From NCBI GenBank assembly GCA_000333235.1, contig CAPN01000051.1, positions 124,001-188,000 of the forward strand: 64,000 nt of DNA, in the 5' to 3' direction. Each line of letters opens with the position of its first letter. The stretch's first letter is position 1. This stretch comes from Pseudoalteromonas luteoviolacea B = ATCC 29581 (GTDB lineage Bacteria; Pseudomonadota; Gammaproteobacteria; Enterobacterales; Alteromonadaceae). The notes under the pieces were generated by a model that saw only the letters and a program-made list of their open reading frames with translations, did no database searches and had not been told where the DNA came from. A program made the position numbers and the translations under genes. Below, piece by piece: positions 28,363 through 35,802 of this stretch.

Positions 28363-29205
28363 ATGAAACAACCCTTATCACCCGCGCAAGCGCTTTCAAT
28401 TGAAGCGCATTCGCTCCAAGAGCATTCACTCCGAGATTATTCACTCAGAGACCATTCTCAACCTACTGAAACTCTAGAGATAATTTACCAAGATGCGCAT
28501 TTTGTGGCGATTAATAAACCCTCTGGTTTATTAGTACATCGTTCATTTTTAGATAAACGAGAAACGCGCTTTGCGATGCAAATGCTGCGAGATCAACTTG
28601 GTCAACATGTTTTTCCCGTGCATCGACTTGATAGGCCTACTTCTGGTGTGTTGCTATTTGCCTTGTCGTCGGAAGACGCAAGGGCCATTAACCAATTGTT
28701 TATCGACGGAGAGATTGAAAAACGTTATTTAGCGTTAACACGTGGTTTTGCGCCAGAACACGTTGTACTTGATAAACCATTGAAAGAAGAACTGGATAAA
28801 ATTGCAGATAAATTTGCAGATCAAAACAAAGAGGCGCAAAGCGCAATAACCGAATTTCGTTGTTTACATCAAGCGAGTTTACCCATTGCCTTGGGTAAAT
28901 TTCCTACGATCCGTTATAGCCTTGTCGAGTGTTTTCCAAAAACGGGGCGAAAACATCAGATCCGTCGCCATTTAAAGCACCTAGCGCATCCAATTTTAGG
29001 TGATGTGAACCACGGTGATAACACGCAAAATCACTTTTTTTATGAGCATTTTCAACTACAACGCCTCATGTTATTTGCAACCACGTTAAGTTTTGTTCAT
29101 CCTTATACCAAAGAACCGATTTGCATTCGGGCAAACCTAGGCAGAGACATGCTCGAAATCTGTAAAACATTAGGTTGGCCGCACACAGAAGAGGATTATC
29201 AATAA
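28363..29205 (+). CDS. truC: tRNA pseudouridine(65) synthase TruC
   Basis: 280 residues. RluA-family pseudouridine synthase with catalytic aspartate D90 in HRLDRPTSGVLLF, plus NKPSGLLVH and KTGRKHQIRRHLKHLAHPILGD. It isomerises U65 in tRNA-Ile and tRNA-Asp in E. coli. The N-terminus has an extra stretch of about 35 residues containing three 5-residue repeats (HSLQE, HSLRD, YSLRD; residues 16-30), encoded by a 15-bp tandem repeat at 28408-28452. A start at the ATG 28363 is required by spacing to yqcC; no nearer ATG precedes the conserved domain. Interestingly, tRNA-Asp genes occur in seven copies later in this window. Confidence 0.92.
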   Translation: MKQPLSPAQALSIEAHSLQEHSLRDYSLRDHSQPTETLEIIYQDAHFVAINKPSGLLVHRSFLDKRETRFAMQMLRDQLGQHVFPVHRLDRPTSGVLLFALSSEDARAINQLFIDGEIEKRYLALTRGFAPEHVVLDKPLKEELDKIADKFADQNKEAQSAITEFRCLHQASLPIALGKFPTIRYSLVECFPKTGRKHQIRRHLKHLAHPILGDVNHGDNTQNHFFYEHFQLQRLMLFATTLSFVHPYTKEPICIRANLGRDMLEICKTLGWPHTEEDYQ

Positions 29206-29651
29206 TGGCACAGGTGACAATTATCGTTGGCAGTATGTATGGCAACGCAGAAAATTTGGCGTTAAAAGTACAAGAAACCATGCAATCACAAGGCGTGACG
29301 TCGACGGTTTTAATGAACGCAACGATTGATGATGTGACAAAGGCAGACAATCTACTTTTTATTACTTCGACAACAGGACAAGGCGACCTACCGGATAACA
29401 TCCAGCCCGTATTTTCACAGATGCAAGCTCAGTTTCCAATGCTAACAGGCAAAAAAGTGGGTGTGATTGGCCTTGGCGACACCAGCTACGGCGACACGTA
29501 CTGTGGTGCTGGGAAACAACTATACGCCTTAATCGAAGAACTTAACGCGGCTCTACCTGTTCCGATGTTAGAAGTGGATGCTTGCGAATATTTCGACCCG
29601 TGGGAAGTGGCTGAAGCGTGGCTAACAACATGGGTTACCAAGCTCCGTTAA
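29205..29651 (+). CDS. yqcA: Flavodoxin YqcA
   Basis: 148 residues, one FMN-binding flavodoxin-like domain. The phosphate loop is GSMYGNAENLA, with the isoalloxazine-contacting STTGQGDLPDNI and GLGDTSYGDTYCGAG. A low-potential electron carrier whose partner is unknown. Its ATG overlaps the truC stop by one base. The frame extends to 29175, but that start lies inside truC and has no support. Confidence 0.9.
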   Translation: MAQVTIIVGSMYGNAENLALKVQETMQSQGVTSTVLMNATIDDVTKADNLLFITSTTGQGDLPDNIQPVFSQMQAQFPMLTGKKVGVIGLGDTSYGDTYCGAGKQLYALIEELNAALPVPMLEVDACEYFDPWEVAEAWLTTWVTKLR

Positions 29652-29800
29652 ATTAAAGCCTTTGCGATAGGTGAGGGTTCACCTGTCGGCGTGTGAGATT
29701 TGGCAAAATGTCGGTGTCGAGAAAGAGCCAGAACGTCAGTTTTTTATATTATGAAACAAGGGGTTTGAGCCATTTTTCCATAAAGAATCTCAACTTCCTG

Positions 29801-30071
29801 TAGGCGAGGGTTCATCCCTCGCATATTTAAAATCTGACAATATCCCAATGTCGAAATAGAGCGAGCAGCCAATCTTTGATTGGTAGGCGAGGGTTTATCC
29901 TTCGCATATTTAAAATCTAGCAATATCTCAATATCGAAATAGACCGAAAAGCCAATCTTTGATTGGTAGGCGAGGGTTCATCCCTCGCATATTTAAAATC
30001 TGACAATATCCCAATGTTGAAATAGAGCGAAAAGCCAATCTTTGATTGGTAGGCGAGAGTTCATCCTTCGC
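29801..30071. repeat. 83-bp tandem repeat array, 3.3 copies
   Basis: Unit starts at 29801, 29884, 29967 and 30050 (last copy partial), an exact 83-bp period. Each unit begins with a hairpin, GCGAGGG..CCCTCGC, and ends with a second, CCAATC..GATTGG. Substitutions between units are few. A diverged copy precedes it at about 29668-29750 (TAGGTGAGGGTTCACCT...). The hairpins resemble REP-like intergenic elements rather than CRISPR, since there are no unique spacers. Confidence 0.85.
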
Positions 30072-30100
30072 TTGACATCCTTAATTGAAATATCTTTTGT

Positions 30101-30126
30101 ATTGCGAGGCATAAAGCCTCGCCTAC
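30101..30126. repeat. Inverted terminal copy of the repeat hairpin
   Basis: GCGAGGC..GCCTCGCCTA is the reverse complement of the TAGGCGAGG start of each 83-bp unit, so the tandem array is bounded by oppositely oriented hairpins. Confidence 0.6.
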
Positions 30127-30453
30127 ATTCGCCCTGTTTGAGTGAATTGCAGACGCTAGGTTTCTATCCTTATCGGCTTCTTTGTTACAAGTTTCTTGTA
30201 TAGTCAGGAAAACGAGCGATTTGGTTGTTTTTATCCCAAAGCAATTTTAGCTTTGAAGGCATAAAGCTTTTTGTCGCAATAAGTTATCCGATATGATAAA
30301 AATACCTTAAGTAGAAACTCGAGATGGTTCACGGCAGAAAAACGACCGAATCGCTCGTAGATTAAGATTGTTAGCATTACACGGAGATTCTGCATCAACC
30401 TCAATCAGAAAAGAGTCAACGCTAGGCTCGCTAACTATCCATTTGCTTTACTG

Positions 30454-30741
30454 ATGTTGCCAATAATTACATTTAGCAAGGGGTTTTGGGAAATTGGTTT
30501 GGCGTCTGCCATAGCATTTATTCTGTCATTTCACATTGACCCTGTGTTTAAGTTTTATCGGAGCAAAATAGTTAAATTTGACAGTTTCATGCTGTGGTCT
30601 TTTGCAACTGGAGTGGTAATTTCAATATTGTCGTTTTGCTTCCCGGAAAATTCGGGCAAGTTATTGGCTCTGTGGGGTATTCCAACTTTTATTTTAAGTT
30701 TTAAATTTGCTAAGCAAGCTAGTAAGTTGGTCTATAAGTAA
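30454..30741 (+). CDS. Cassette A: small integral membrane protein
   Basis: 95 residues with two or three hydrophobic segments (about 10-28, 45-62 and 68-85) separated by a basic loop (KFYRSKIVKFDS). I do not recognise the family. It begins about 80 bp inside cassette A and its stop codon overlaps the R'' end of the cassette. No good Shine-Dalgarno is seen before the ATG. Confidence 0.6.
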   Translation: MLPIITFSKGFWEIGLASAIAFILSFHIDPVFKFYRSKIVKFDSFMLWSFATGVVISILSFCFPENSGKLLALWGIPTFILSFKFAKQASKLVYK

Positions 30742-30838
30742 TGCTAACAAGCAATTAAACAGGGATAAAAAACTTGCGGGCTATTCGCTTCGCTCAATTT
30801 TAGCCCACAATTTTTTACCCGTTAATCGGGCGTTATAT
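30742..30838 (+). other. attC site 1
   Basis: About 97 bp from GCTAAC (R'') to GTTATAT (R'). The inside folds as a long imperfect hairpin: GGGATAAAAAA pairs with TTTTTTACCC and GGGCTA with TAGCCC. The apex contains TTCGCTTCGCTCAATTT, a sequence common in chromosomal-integron attC sites. Confidence 0.8.
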
Positions 30839-30853
30839 GCCTAGGAGGGAATC

Positions 30854-31249
30854 ATGCATATTGCCATTAGTTTTAAAACATCTATGTTTGATGTCTCAAA
30901 GGAAAATAAGAATCCTGTTAACCCAATCTACGGCGAGTCACTCTTAAAATGGTTAAAACAAGAGTTGGATTCAGAGTTTGAAATTACAGAGCCTGATGCA
31001 GAGGATTGGGGCTGGTATAGCTACATTACATGGAATAACCGCCAATATATGATTGGTGCATCCACTTACTTCGAAGAAGGTGATGATCCCAGTTCAGAAT
31101 TAGAATGGGTTTTCCAAATAGATAAAACTCGCTCCCTTAAAGAAAAACTTCTTGGTAGAGAAAAGATATCAACTGCTGACGACTGTGTGTTATTTTTTAA
31201 ATCAAAGTTTGAGGTACAGCCAGACATGAACTCTGTAGCCTTTGAGTAA
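30854..31249 (+). CDS. Cassette B: soluble protein of unknown function
   Basis: 131 residues, acidic, no signal peptide. A recognisable stretch is EPDAEDWGWYSYITWNN followed by YMIGASTYFEEGDDP. I cannot name the family. It fills cassette B, with a strong ribosome site (TAGGAGGG) only 13 bases after the recombination point, a typical compact cassette layout. Confidence 0.7.
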   Translation: MHIAISFKTSMFDVSKENKNPVNPIYGESLLKWLKQELDSEFEITEPDAEDWGWYSYITWNNRQYMIGASTYFEEGDDPSSELEWVFQIDKTRSLKEKLLGREKISTADDCVLFFKSKFEVQPDMNSVAFE

Positions 31250-31254
31250 TAGGC

Positions 31255-31356
31255 ATATAACAAATTAATTAAACAATGGACGCAAAACAGCAGGCTTGCG
31301 CTCATTCTTCGCTTAGTTTAGCCTGCTATTTTCCGCCGTTTATTAAGGCGTTAAAA
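31255..31356 (+). other. attC site 2
   Basis: About 102 bp, from ATATAAC (R'') to GTTAAAA (R'). The arms include AGCAGGCT / AGCCTGCT around an apex with TTCTTCGCTTAGTT. The R'' is the exact complement of the start of the same cassette. Confidence 0.82.
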
Positions 31357-31367
31357 GGAGTTAAACC

Positions 31368-31745
31368 ATGCTCTGGCAAGTATCCTTCTGGATATTGGCA
31401 GCATTAATTGTTCTGCCTTTCCCTTTTAAGGTCTTTGAGTACCTATCTGGTAAGGATAAAAGTCCTTTGATTGTAAAAGTTGAGGAAATGGCAAATGCCA
31501 TGTTTATGGCGTTAGGTTTAGTGGCTTTCCACGGTTTTATTTCAGGCACCGTTTATCTGACGCCAGCTTTCTGGAAAGGTTGGTTATTTATTGCCATAGC
31601 GTGGTCAGTATTCCCCATTTTTTGGTCTCCCAAATTAGCTTTTGCGGCTGACGTTATGGGTAAAAATAAAATGCGTATAGTGGCAGGGGTAACCTGCATT
31701 TTGTATTTGCCGTTACTTTTGGCTGTGTCTATTTATGCATTTTAA
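31368..31745 (+). CDS. Cassette C: four-helix membrane protein
   Basis: 125 residues with four predicted transmembrane helices (about 3-22, 38-60, 70-88 and 102-122). No catalytic motif is seen, and I do not recognise it beyond general resemblance to small DoxX-like membrane proteins. The ribosome site AAAGGAG stands at 31354, immediately after the recombination point, as in cassette B. Confidence 0.7.
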   Translation: MLWQVSFWILAALIVLPFPFKVFEYLSGKDKSPLIVKVEEMANAMFMALGLVAFHGFISGTVYLTPAFWKGWLFIAIAWSVFPIFWSPKLAFAADVMGKNKMRIVAGVTCILYLPLLLAVSIYAF

Positions 31746-31829
31746 ACATAACAAGGCGCTGTTGTTGCCACTATCTTGGCTGGGACGGTTTACTCACCGC
31801 TTCAGCCGCCCCAAAGCTTTGCGTTAGCT
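31746..31829 (+). other. attC site 3
   Basis: About 84 bp from CATAAC to GTTAGCT. Central arms TTGGCTGGGACGG and CCGCTTCAGCC pair imperfectly. The R'' is not complementary to the start of cassette C, so the site has mutated or the cassette end has been replaced. Confidence 0.65.
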
Positions 31830-31917
31830 TTATAAGTATTTACTTGCAAGTATGACGTTATTTGCATGCTAGATGATTAATAACTTTCTGAATTGGATGT
31901 TTTTGAAAAGGTTATTT

Positions 31918-32256
31918 ATGAATGTTCGAGATATATTGGCTTTTGTTCCAAGCCAAGATTACGAGACCTCAATCTTGTTCTATACAGAGATTGGCTTTGA
32001 GTCTGAGTATGTTTCAGAAGACTTAACCCTTTTCAAAAATGGCGACTGTGAGTTTTTCTTGCAAAGGTTTTACAACGAGCAGCTTGCAAAAAACTTTATG
32101 CTGCAAATTCGCGTGTCGAGTATTCAGCAAGCATACGACTTGTGCATTAAGTCAAAACACAAAACGAAAATAAGCGCAATAAGTCATGAGTCTTGGGGGC
32201 ACGTTTTCTATGTGTGGGGACCCGCGGGCGAGTTATTGCACATCACTGCAGTTTAG
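31918..32256 (+). CDS. Cassette D: glyoxalase/bleomycin-resistance (VOC) fold protein
   Basis: 112 residues. The start MNVRDILAFVPSQDYETSILFYTEIGF, the QIRVSSIQQAY segment, and the end WGHVFYVWGPAGELLHI are the VOC-superfamily pattern of one beta-alpha-beta-beta-beta module repeated twice. Such cassette proteins often bind bleomycin-type drugs or metal-dependent substrates, but specificity is not readable. The ATG at 31918, preceded by GAAAAGG, is preferred over upstream in-frame ATGs at 31873 and 31897. Confidence 0.78.
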   Translation: MNVRDILAFVPSQDYETSILFYTEIGFESEYVSEDLTLFKNGDCEFFLQRFYNEQLAKNFMLQIRVSSIQQAYDLCIKSKHKTKISAISHESWGHVFYVWGPAGELLHITAV

Positions 32257-32268
32257 TTATTTGACAAA

Positions 32269-32341
32269 ACTAATTATGGCTCTGGCTTTTAAGCTCACCC
32301 ACGAAAATGTGGAGGCTAGCACCGTGTGGGAGTCATTATGT
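32269..32341 (+). other. Degenerate attC-like site 4
   Basis: An extended imperfect inverted repeat (ATTATGGCTC near 32273 and GAGTCATTATG near 32330, with CCAC..GTGG at the apex). The end resembles the complement of the cassette D start in 8 of 11 positions. Core triplets are decayed. Confidence 0.4.
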
Positions 32342-32364
32342 CTATGTTCAAAAGGAGAGTGTCG

Positions 32365-32814
32365 ATGAAATCTAAAATTATTGCTTGGGTAATAGGTGGA
32401 ACATTTAGTTTATTAGTTTTCTTTGGTGGTTTTGTTTCTGCTTTCTATTTAAATTACGCATCTTTAGCGAATACATACACTAAAGAGCACATCGATAACG
32501 GACGTTTTTTGCTTTGGGCTTTAAAGTTGTTGGAGGAAGGTGAAACTGAAAAAGCTAGAGACTTTCTTCGTAGCCAGGTTACAACAAAAGTATTGATTGT
32601 TGAAACGGTGCGCTTGCCACCAACAAGCAAAAGAGAGCTGGAATTAATCGAAAGCTTCTACTCTGAAGTTATAGATTATTTTGATTCTCAAGGTGGCTTT
32701 AATGAAACTTGGCAGGTTATGGAAAATGACGTGTGGGTAACAAAACCAACGCCCTCTATGAGTATTCTAGAGGAGTTTAAAAGTGAACATAACAAGCCAA
32801 TCAAGAAGGACTAA
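32365..32814 (+). CDS. Cassette E: single-pass membrane-anchored protein of unknown function
   Basis: 149 residues. The start at 32365 gives MKSKIIAWVIGGTFSLLVFFGG, an N-terminal transmembrane helix, with AAAGGAG seven to eight bases upstream; an in-frame ATG at 32326 has no such site. The rest is helical and charged (LWALKLLEEGETEKARDFLRSQ, a tetratricopeptide-like helix pair). Not recognised. Confidence 0.65.
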   Translation: MKSKIIAWVIGGTFSLLVFFGGFVSAFYLNYASLANTYTKEHIDNGRFLLWALKLLEEGETEKARDFLRSQVTTKVLIVETVRLPPTSKRELELIESFYSEVIDYFDSQGGFNETWQVMENDVWVTKPTPSMSILEEFKSEHNKPIKKD

Positions 32815-32887
32815 AAACAGTTTGCTCGGCACTGCTACGCTGCACATTGTAGTAAACAAATTTTAGCCTCTTATTGGGGCGCTATGA
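32812..32887 (+). other. Degenerate attC-like site 5, end of array
   Basis: Imperfect arms CTAAAAACAGTTTGCT and AGTAAACAAATTTTAG around a loop, followed by TATTGGGGCGCTATG, which resembles the GGGCGTTATATG end of attC 1. Confidence 0.45.
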
Positions 32888-33164
32888 AACCTGATCGAGA
32901 ATGGGCGATATCTCGGGGCATTAACAAATCTTATGTTGGCTGTTGCTGCTTCTTCGCGGAAGACTTTTCCTAAACCAGCTACACGATCATACAAAAAACT
33001 GGTAAGACCCTAGCAATCTAGACACCAGACACAAACTGCGTATTCAAGGAGTGAGGGGATAAACCCACGCGCAGTATTGAGAGCAATTAAGTAACAAATG
33101 GGATTTGTACAATACTTTTCATAAGGGGGGAAGCAAAACAGGTCTCTACAGTTATTTACGTTGC
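32888..33164. other. Gene-free stretch after the cassette array
   Basis: 277 bp with no gene, repeat or terminator that I can support. It ends at the 3' side of the convergent solute-binding-protein gene. Confidence 0.5.
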
Positions 33165-33962
33165 CTACTTTCCTCGAACATTTTCCACATTTTGCCAAAA
33201 TGTATCGATTAGCGTCTGATTTTGTACATAGAATTGTTTGTTAAACGGTACATACCAATAGTCTTTAGTGACAGGGGTGTTTGACACAAGTAATACGTTT
33301 TCAAGGCCCAACGATTTCGTGCGAGAAAGTCCAATGGTGCGTTCAACAACATAGCCATCAAGTCGATTATTTGCGGCCATCTCTAATCCTTCATCTACGG
33401 TATAGCTATCTTCTGCGGTTAATTCACTGTTTACCAAAAACGTTTGTACAACGTACCCTAGAGGCGCTTGCAAACCAAATTTCCTTATTTTTCGATATTG
33501 ATCCGTATTGAACTCACTTTGAGTGAATAATTGGCTCTGATGCTCGTAAAGTACACTTTGGTGGGTGTAAAAAATTGGGTATTCGGCAGCGGCGATGTAT
33601 TGTGCTCGTTGAGCCGGAAATTGAAAAAGCGCGGCTCGCTCAGGTGTACGGATCATACCAAACAGGGCTTGTGCGTGGTTTTCTTCAACCAGTTTTTGGC
33701 AGCGAAGCCACGGGTGAGAAATAAAAATGGCCTTGAATCCGCTTTTTTCCGCACTTTGTTTAACAATATCAACAAGCAAGCCAGTGGCTTCGCCGTGTTC
33801 ATTTAGATAAACAAAAGGTGGGTAGGGTCGTGCTTCAGTGCAAAATGTGATGGTTTTTGCGCCGAGCGCTTGGTGGCTTGCTAATACTGTTAACAACATT
33901 CCACAAACTTTAAAGAACAAGAGTATGTGGTTGATGGTCGCTCTAGCGTGAATTTTAGGCAT
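33165..33962 (-). CDS. Orphan periplasmic solute-binding protein (SBP_bac_3 type)
   Basis: 265 residues with a signal peptide (hydrophobic about 13-32, cleavage near ALGA). The pattern TITFCTEARPYPPFVYLNEHGEATGLLVDIVKQ is that of family 3 amino-acid-binding proteins. The inner region FGMIRTPERAALFQF and the end KDYWYVPFNKQF fit the two-lobe fold. No ABC permease or ATPase is adjacent, so it may deliver a ligand to a distant transporter or act as a sensor. The protein at 43921-44670 has the same architecture but is not a near-identical copy. Confidence 0.8.
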   Translation of the reverse strand: MPKIHARATINHILLFFKVCGMLLTVLASHQALGAKTITFCTEARPYPPFVYLNEHGEATGLLVDIVKQSAEKSGFKAIFISHPWLRCQKLVEENHAQALFGMIRTPERAALFQFPAQRAQYIAAAEYPIFYTHQSVLYEHQSQLFTQSEFNTDQYRKIRKFGLQAPLGYVVQTFLVNSELTAEDSYTVDEGLEMAANNRLDGYVVERTIGLSRTKSLGLENVLLVSNTPVTKDYWYVPFNKQFYVQNQTLIDTFWQNVENVRGK

Positions 33963-34093
33963 CGAATTCGTTCTTGGCTAGCATTAAGGCGTTTGTGATT
34001 TTTGTTTTTATGAAAAGGGTCATTACACATGAAACCCTGTTCAAAAATAGCATAGGTACTTTAAAATGCGAGTACTTGGGCGTAACTCAATGT

Positions 34094-34121
34094 GAAAAAA
34101 AGCGAGAGTAAATACTCTCGC
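34094..34121 (-). terminator. Intrinsic terminator of mltD
   Basis: Read on the minus strand: 9-bp stem GCGAGAGTA / TACTCTCGC with a 2-base loop followed by T7. It lies about 30 bp after the mltD stop. Confidence 0.9.
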
Positions 34122-34150
34122 GGATGGTGATAAAGTTTATTGGCAACCCG

Positions 34151-35716
34151 TTAAGTGCGTTTTACGTCAACTTTCAGTTTAAGTTTTTGACCTGGTTGTA
34201 AATACTTTTCAGTATCCAAATTGTTCAATTTCACAATTTCATCAACGGTTAAATTAAACTTGCTAGCAATTCGAGCAAGGGAATCACCACGACGAACCTT
34301 GTAGGTAATCGTTCGATTAACCGATTTTAAACCGGCAGTTTGTGCGGTTGGTTTGTTGTCTTTATAAACGATTAACTTTTGGTCTAAGCGAAGTACAGTC
34401 GAGTCGGAGAGCTTATTCCATTTAGCCAAGTCTTTGATGTTTACATCGTATTCACGGCTAATATCCCATAAAGTGTCGCCGTTTTTAACCATATGGGTGA
34501 TTTTTTCACGGGTGACTTTGTTTGCAGCCACACGCACCGCTTCCGGTAAATGCTCACTTTGCAGTGCGCCATCGCTGAGTGGAACAAGCAACTGCTGGCC
34601 AATTCGAATAATCTGGCTGTCTAGATTATTGAGTTTACGAATTGCACTTGGTGTGGTTGCAAACTTATCCGCGATCACCGACAAGCTATCGCCTCTTGCG
34701 ACTTGATAATATTGCCACTGCAAACGGTCTTTCAATTCGGTTTTGGCAAGCTTTTCTTGAAATAACTCGACTTTGTCAGTTGGCAACAGCAGGACGTGTG
34801 GTCCCTCAGGATCCGTCGCCCAACGATTGAAGCCAGGGTTTAATCGATATAATTCAGTCAGTGTCATTTCTGCCATATCGGCAGCAAGCGCCAAGTCAAT
34901 TTGCGAACCCACATCGACCGTTTCAACTACTTGCGCGTTAATGATGGGTTGCCATGCAACGTTAAATTCGTCTTGGCGTTTAAGCAAATCAGACAGCGCG
35001 AGTAATTTAGGCACATAAGCTGTGGTCTCTTTTGGTAGATCAAGTGACCAAAAATCGGTTGGTAAGTGCTTTTTACGATTTTTACGGATCGCGTTGAGTA
35101 AACGCCCTTCACCCGAATTGTAGGCGGCAATAGCATTGAGCCAATCACCTTCAAGTATTTCATGGAGGTATGTTAAATAATCTAATGCAGCCGTGGTTGA
35201 TTGCACGATATCGCGGCGGCCATCAAACCACCAGTTTTGCTTTAGGTTAAAACGCTCCCCGGTTTGTGGCATAAACTGCCATATTCCAGAGGCACTCGCA
35301 TGCGAAAAACCAAATGGGTCAAAAGCGCTTTCAACAATGGGCAATAAAGCGATTTCGATAGGTATTTGGCGTTTTTCAACTTCTTCAACAATAAAGTGAA
35401 GATAAGGCTCTGCACGCTTTGAAATGCGATCTAAGTAAGCTTGATGTGATTGATAGTAGTTACGCTCTGTAACAACAGGGCGGTTTTGCGGCACAGGAAT
35501 AGTAAGCTGATAGCGAATACGTTCCCACACATCGTCAAAGACAGGGGCTTCCTCTTCTTCTACGGCAACACGATTTGCATTTTGCAATGCATTGGCAATC
35601 TCTTGTACAGAGGCCTTAGCATTGGTGCGTTTACTTGCTATCGGTTTTTCAGCAGGCGACATTTGACAGCCTGCAAGCACAGTAGCTAGCAGCAAAACGA
35701 GAGGAGACTTACGCAT
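34151..35716 (-). CDS. mltD: Membrane-bound lytic murein transglycosylase D
   Basis: 521 residues. Lipoprotein signal with lipobox LAGC (C17). A soluble lytic transglycosylase domain (about 110-260) has the catalytic glutamate in PIVESAFDP followed by SHASASGIWQFMP. Three LysM peptidoglycan-binding domains are at about 330-375, 405-450 and 470-517 (ARGDSLSVIA, KNGDTLWDIS, RRGDSLARIA). It cleaves peptidoglycan strands from the outer membrane to give anhydro ends. The ATG at 35716 is chosen since it places the lipobox correctly and follows AGAAGGG. In E. coli mltD also neighbours gloB. Confidence 0.95.
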   Translation of the reverse strand: MRKSPLVLLLATVLAGCQMSPAEKPIASKRTNAKASVQEIANALQNANRVAVEEEEAPVFDDVWERIRYQLTIPVPQNRPVVTERNYYQSHQAYLDRISKRAEPYLHFIVEEVEKRQIPIEIALLPIVESAFDPFGFSHASASGIWQFMPQTGERFNLKQNWWFDGRRDIVQSTTAALDYLTYLHEILEGDWLNAIAAYNSGEGRLLNAIRKNRKKHLPTDFWSLDLPKETTAYVPKLLALSDLLKRQDEFNVAWQPIINAQVVETVDVGSQIDLALAADMAEMTLTELYRLNPGFNRWATDPEGPHVLLLPTDKVELFQEKLAKTELKDRLQWQYYQVARGDSLSVIADKFATTPSAIRKLNNLDSQIIRIGQQLLVPLSDGALQSEHLPEAVRVAANKVTREKITHMVKNGDTLWDISREYDVNIKDLAKWNKLSDSTVLRLDQKLIVYKDNKPTAQTAGLKSVNRTITYKVRRGDSLARIASKFNLTVDEIVKLNNLDTEKYLQPGQKLKLKVDVKRT

Positions 35717-35802
35717 TGTTAACCCTTCTTGTGGCAAAAACCTGACAAGTCTACCCGCTTCATGTCCGTTTTTGAAGTATAATCATTGTACAATTTTGCA
35801 TT

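Larger units (their letters stand above)
29652..30369. other. Gene-free repeat-rich region preceding the cassette array
   Basis: No coding sequence seen. It contains a degenerate copy of the 83-bp repeat (from 29668), the clean tandem array (29801-30071), an inverted hairpin (30101-30126), and a unique stretch of 240 bp up to the first cassette boundary at 30370. I found no integrase remnant in that stretch. Confidence 0.6.
30370..32887 (+). mobile_element. Integron-type gene cassette array without an integrase in view (five cassettes)
   Basis: Five short same-strand genes, each followed by an attC-like imperfect palindrome. The first two units show the cassette signature directly. Cassette A starts GTTAGCATTAC (30370) and ends GTAATGCTAAC (30748), an 11-bp reverse complement. 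Cassette B starts GTTATATGCC (30832) and ends GGCATATAAC (31261), a 10-bp reverse complement. This is what is expected when the R' and R'' core sites are brought together in the circular cassette. Later cassettes have eroded boundaries. No tyrosine recombinase gene or attI with promoter is visible in the window. Confidence 0.82.

Noticed and set aside
29801..30071. CRISPR array
   Set aside because: The 83-bp units are continuous repeats without unique spacers and no cas genes are near.
32812..32887. Intact fifth attC site
   Set aside because: Arms and core sites are too degraded; reported only as degenerate attC-like.
33010..33198. 62-codon minus-strand frame after the cassette array
   Set aside because: Overlaps the binding-protein 3' end and has no recognisable features.
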